Below are positions 12,316-12,360 of a stretch of DNA of 12,360 nt, in pieces (position 1 is the first letter of the stretch; every line of letters starts with the position of its first letter). The notes beneath the pieces are model-generated. The model did not search any database and was not told the origin of the DNA. It was given only the letters and a program-made list of their open reading frames with translations. Source of the DNA: Streptosporangiaceae bacterium (GTDB lineage: Bacteria; Actinomycetota; Actinomycetes; Streptosporangiales; Streptosporangiaceae). Both the position numbers and the translations under genes were made by a program. Location of the stretch: NCBI GenBank assembly GCA_030052355.1, contig JASIGS010000087.1, positions 1 through 12,360 of the forward strand, written 5' to 3'.

Positions 12316-12360
12316 CGGGACGGCTTAGCACGGACTGCCGAGACAACCGAGTTGGCATGA

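Overview
The window is very GC-rich. It carries an AfsR/SARP regulator, a DUF1707 protein, a double YCII/DGPF protein and strong GGAGG ribosome binding sites next to GTG starts. This points to a filamentous or soil actinomycete (Actinomycetota; Streptosporangiales/Streptomyces-like). The species cannot be told from the sequence alone.

Layout. (1) 1-603: end of a TetR/BetI-type repressor that begins before the window. It converges on a 51-codon membrane-protein tail (588-743, minus), which looks like the surviving C-terminus of its usual permease partner. (2) 747-2390 (minus): exported PQQ-type beta-propeller lipoprotein. It is divergent from (3) 2643-5785 (plus), a large SARP-NB-ARC-TPR regulator split in two by a one-base loss in a G run near 3947-3950. 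(4) 5927-6001 tRNA-Pro(TGG, minus) and 6120-6193 tRNA-Gly(TCC, plus).

(5) 6147-8767 is the most unusual region. The 3' half of tRNA-Gly is repeated twice more as exact direct repeats (7685-7733 and 8726-8767). The repeats bound two tandem mini-islands of about 1.5 kb and 1.0 kb. Island 1 carries a solitary XRE antitoxin-like gene, a scrap of a tyrosine integrase and a DUF1707 gene that looks leaderless. Island 2 carries only a double YCII-domain gene. Neither has a complete recombinase. Both share a spaced repeat (GTCGTGCC-NNN-TACGTGCC) about 115-120 bp before the distal att copy.

(6) 9012-11596 (minus): a class II (self-inhibited) Fic AMP-transferase with a probable C-terminal DNA-binding helix-turn-helix, then an ankyrin-repeat protein. 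Upstream of fic lies an AT-rich patch with two 37-bp imperfect direct repeats, each ending in TTGATA/TATCAA; these are good candidate operators. (7) 11698-12360: mostly decayed sequence with a short coding remnant and a small HEAT/coiled-coil gene (12016-12315, minus) broken by two compensating frameshifts.

Overall this is an accessory region built around a tRNA integration hotspot. It contains several remnants: a permease tail, an integrase scrap, an antitoxin without its toxin, a YCII gene without its sigma factor, and a frameshifted HEAT gene. The likely functional content is the two tRNAs, the PQQ lipoprotein, the Fic/ankyrin pair and the small island genes.
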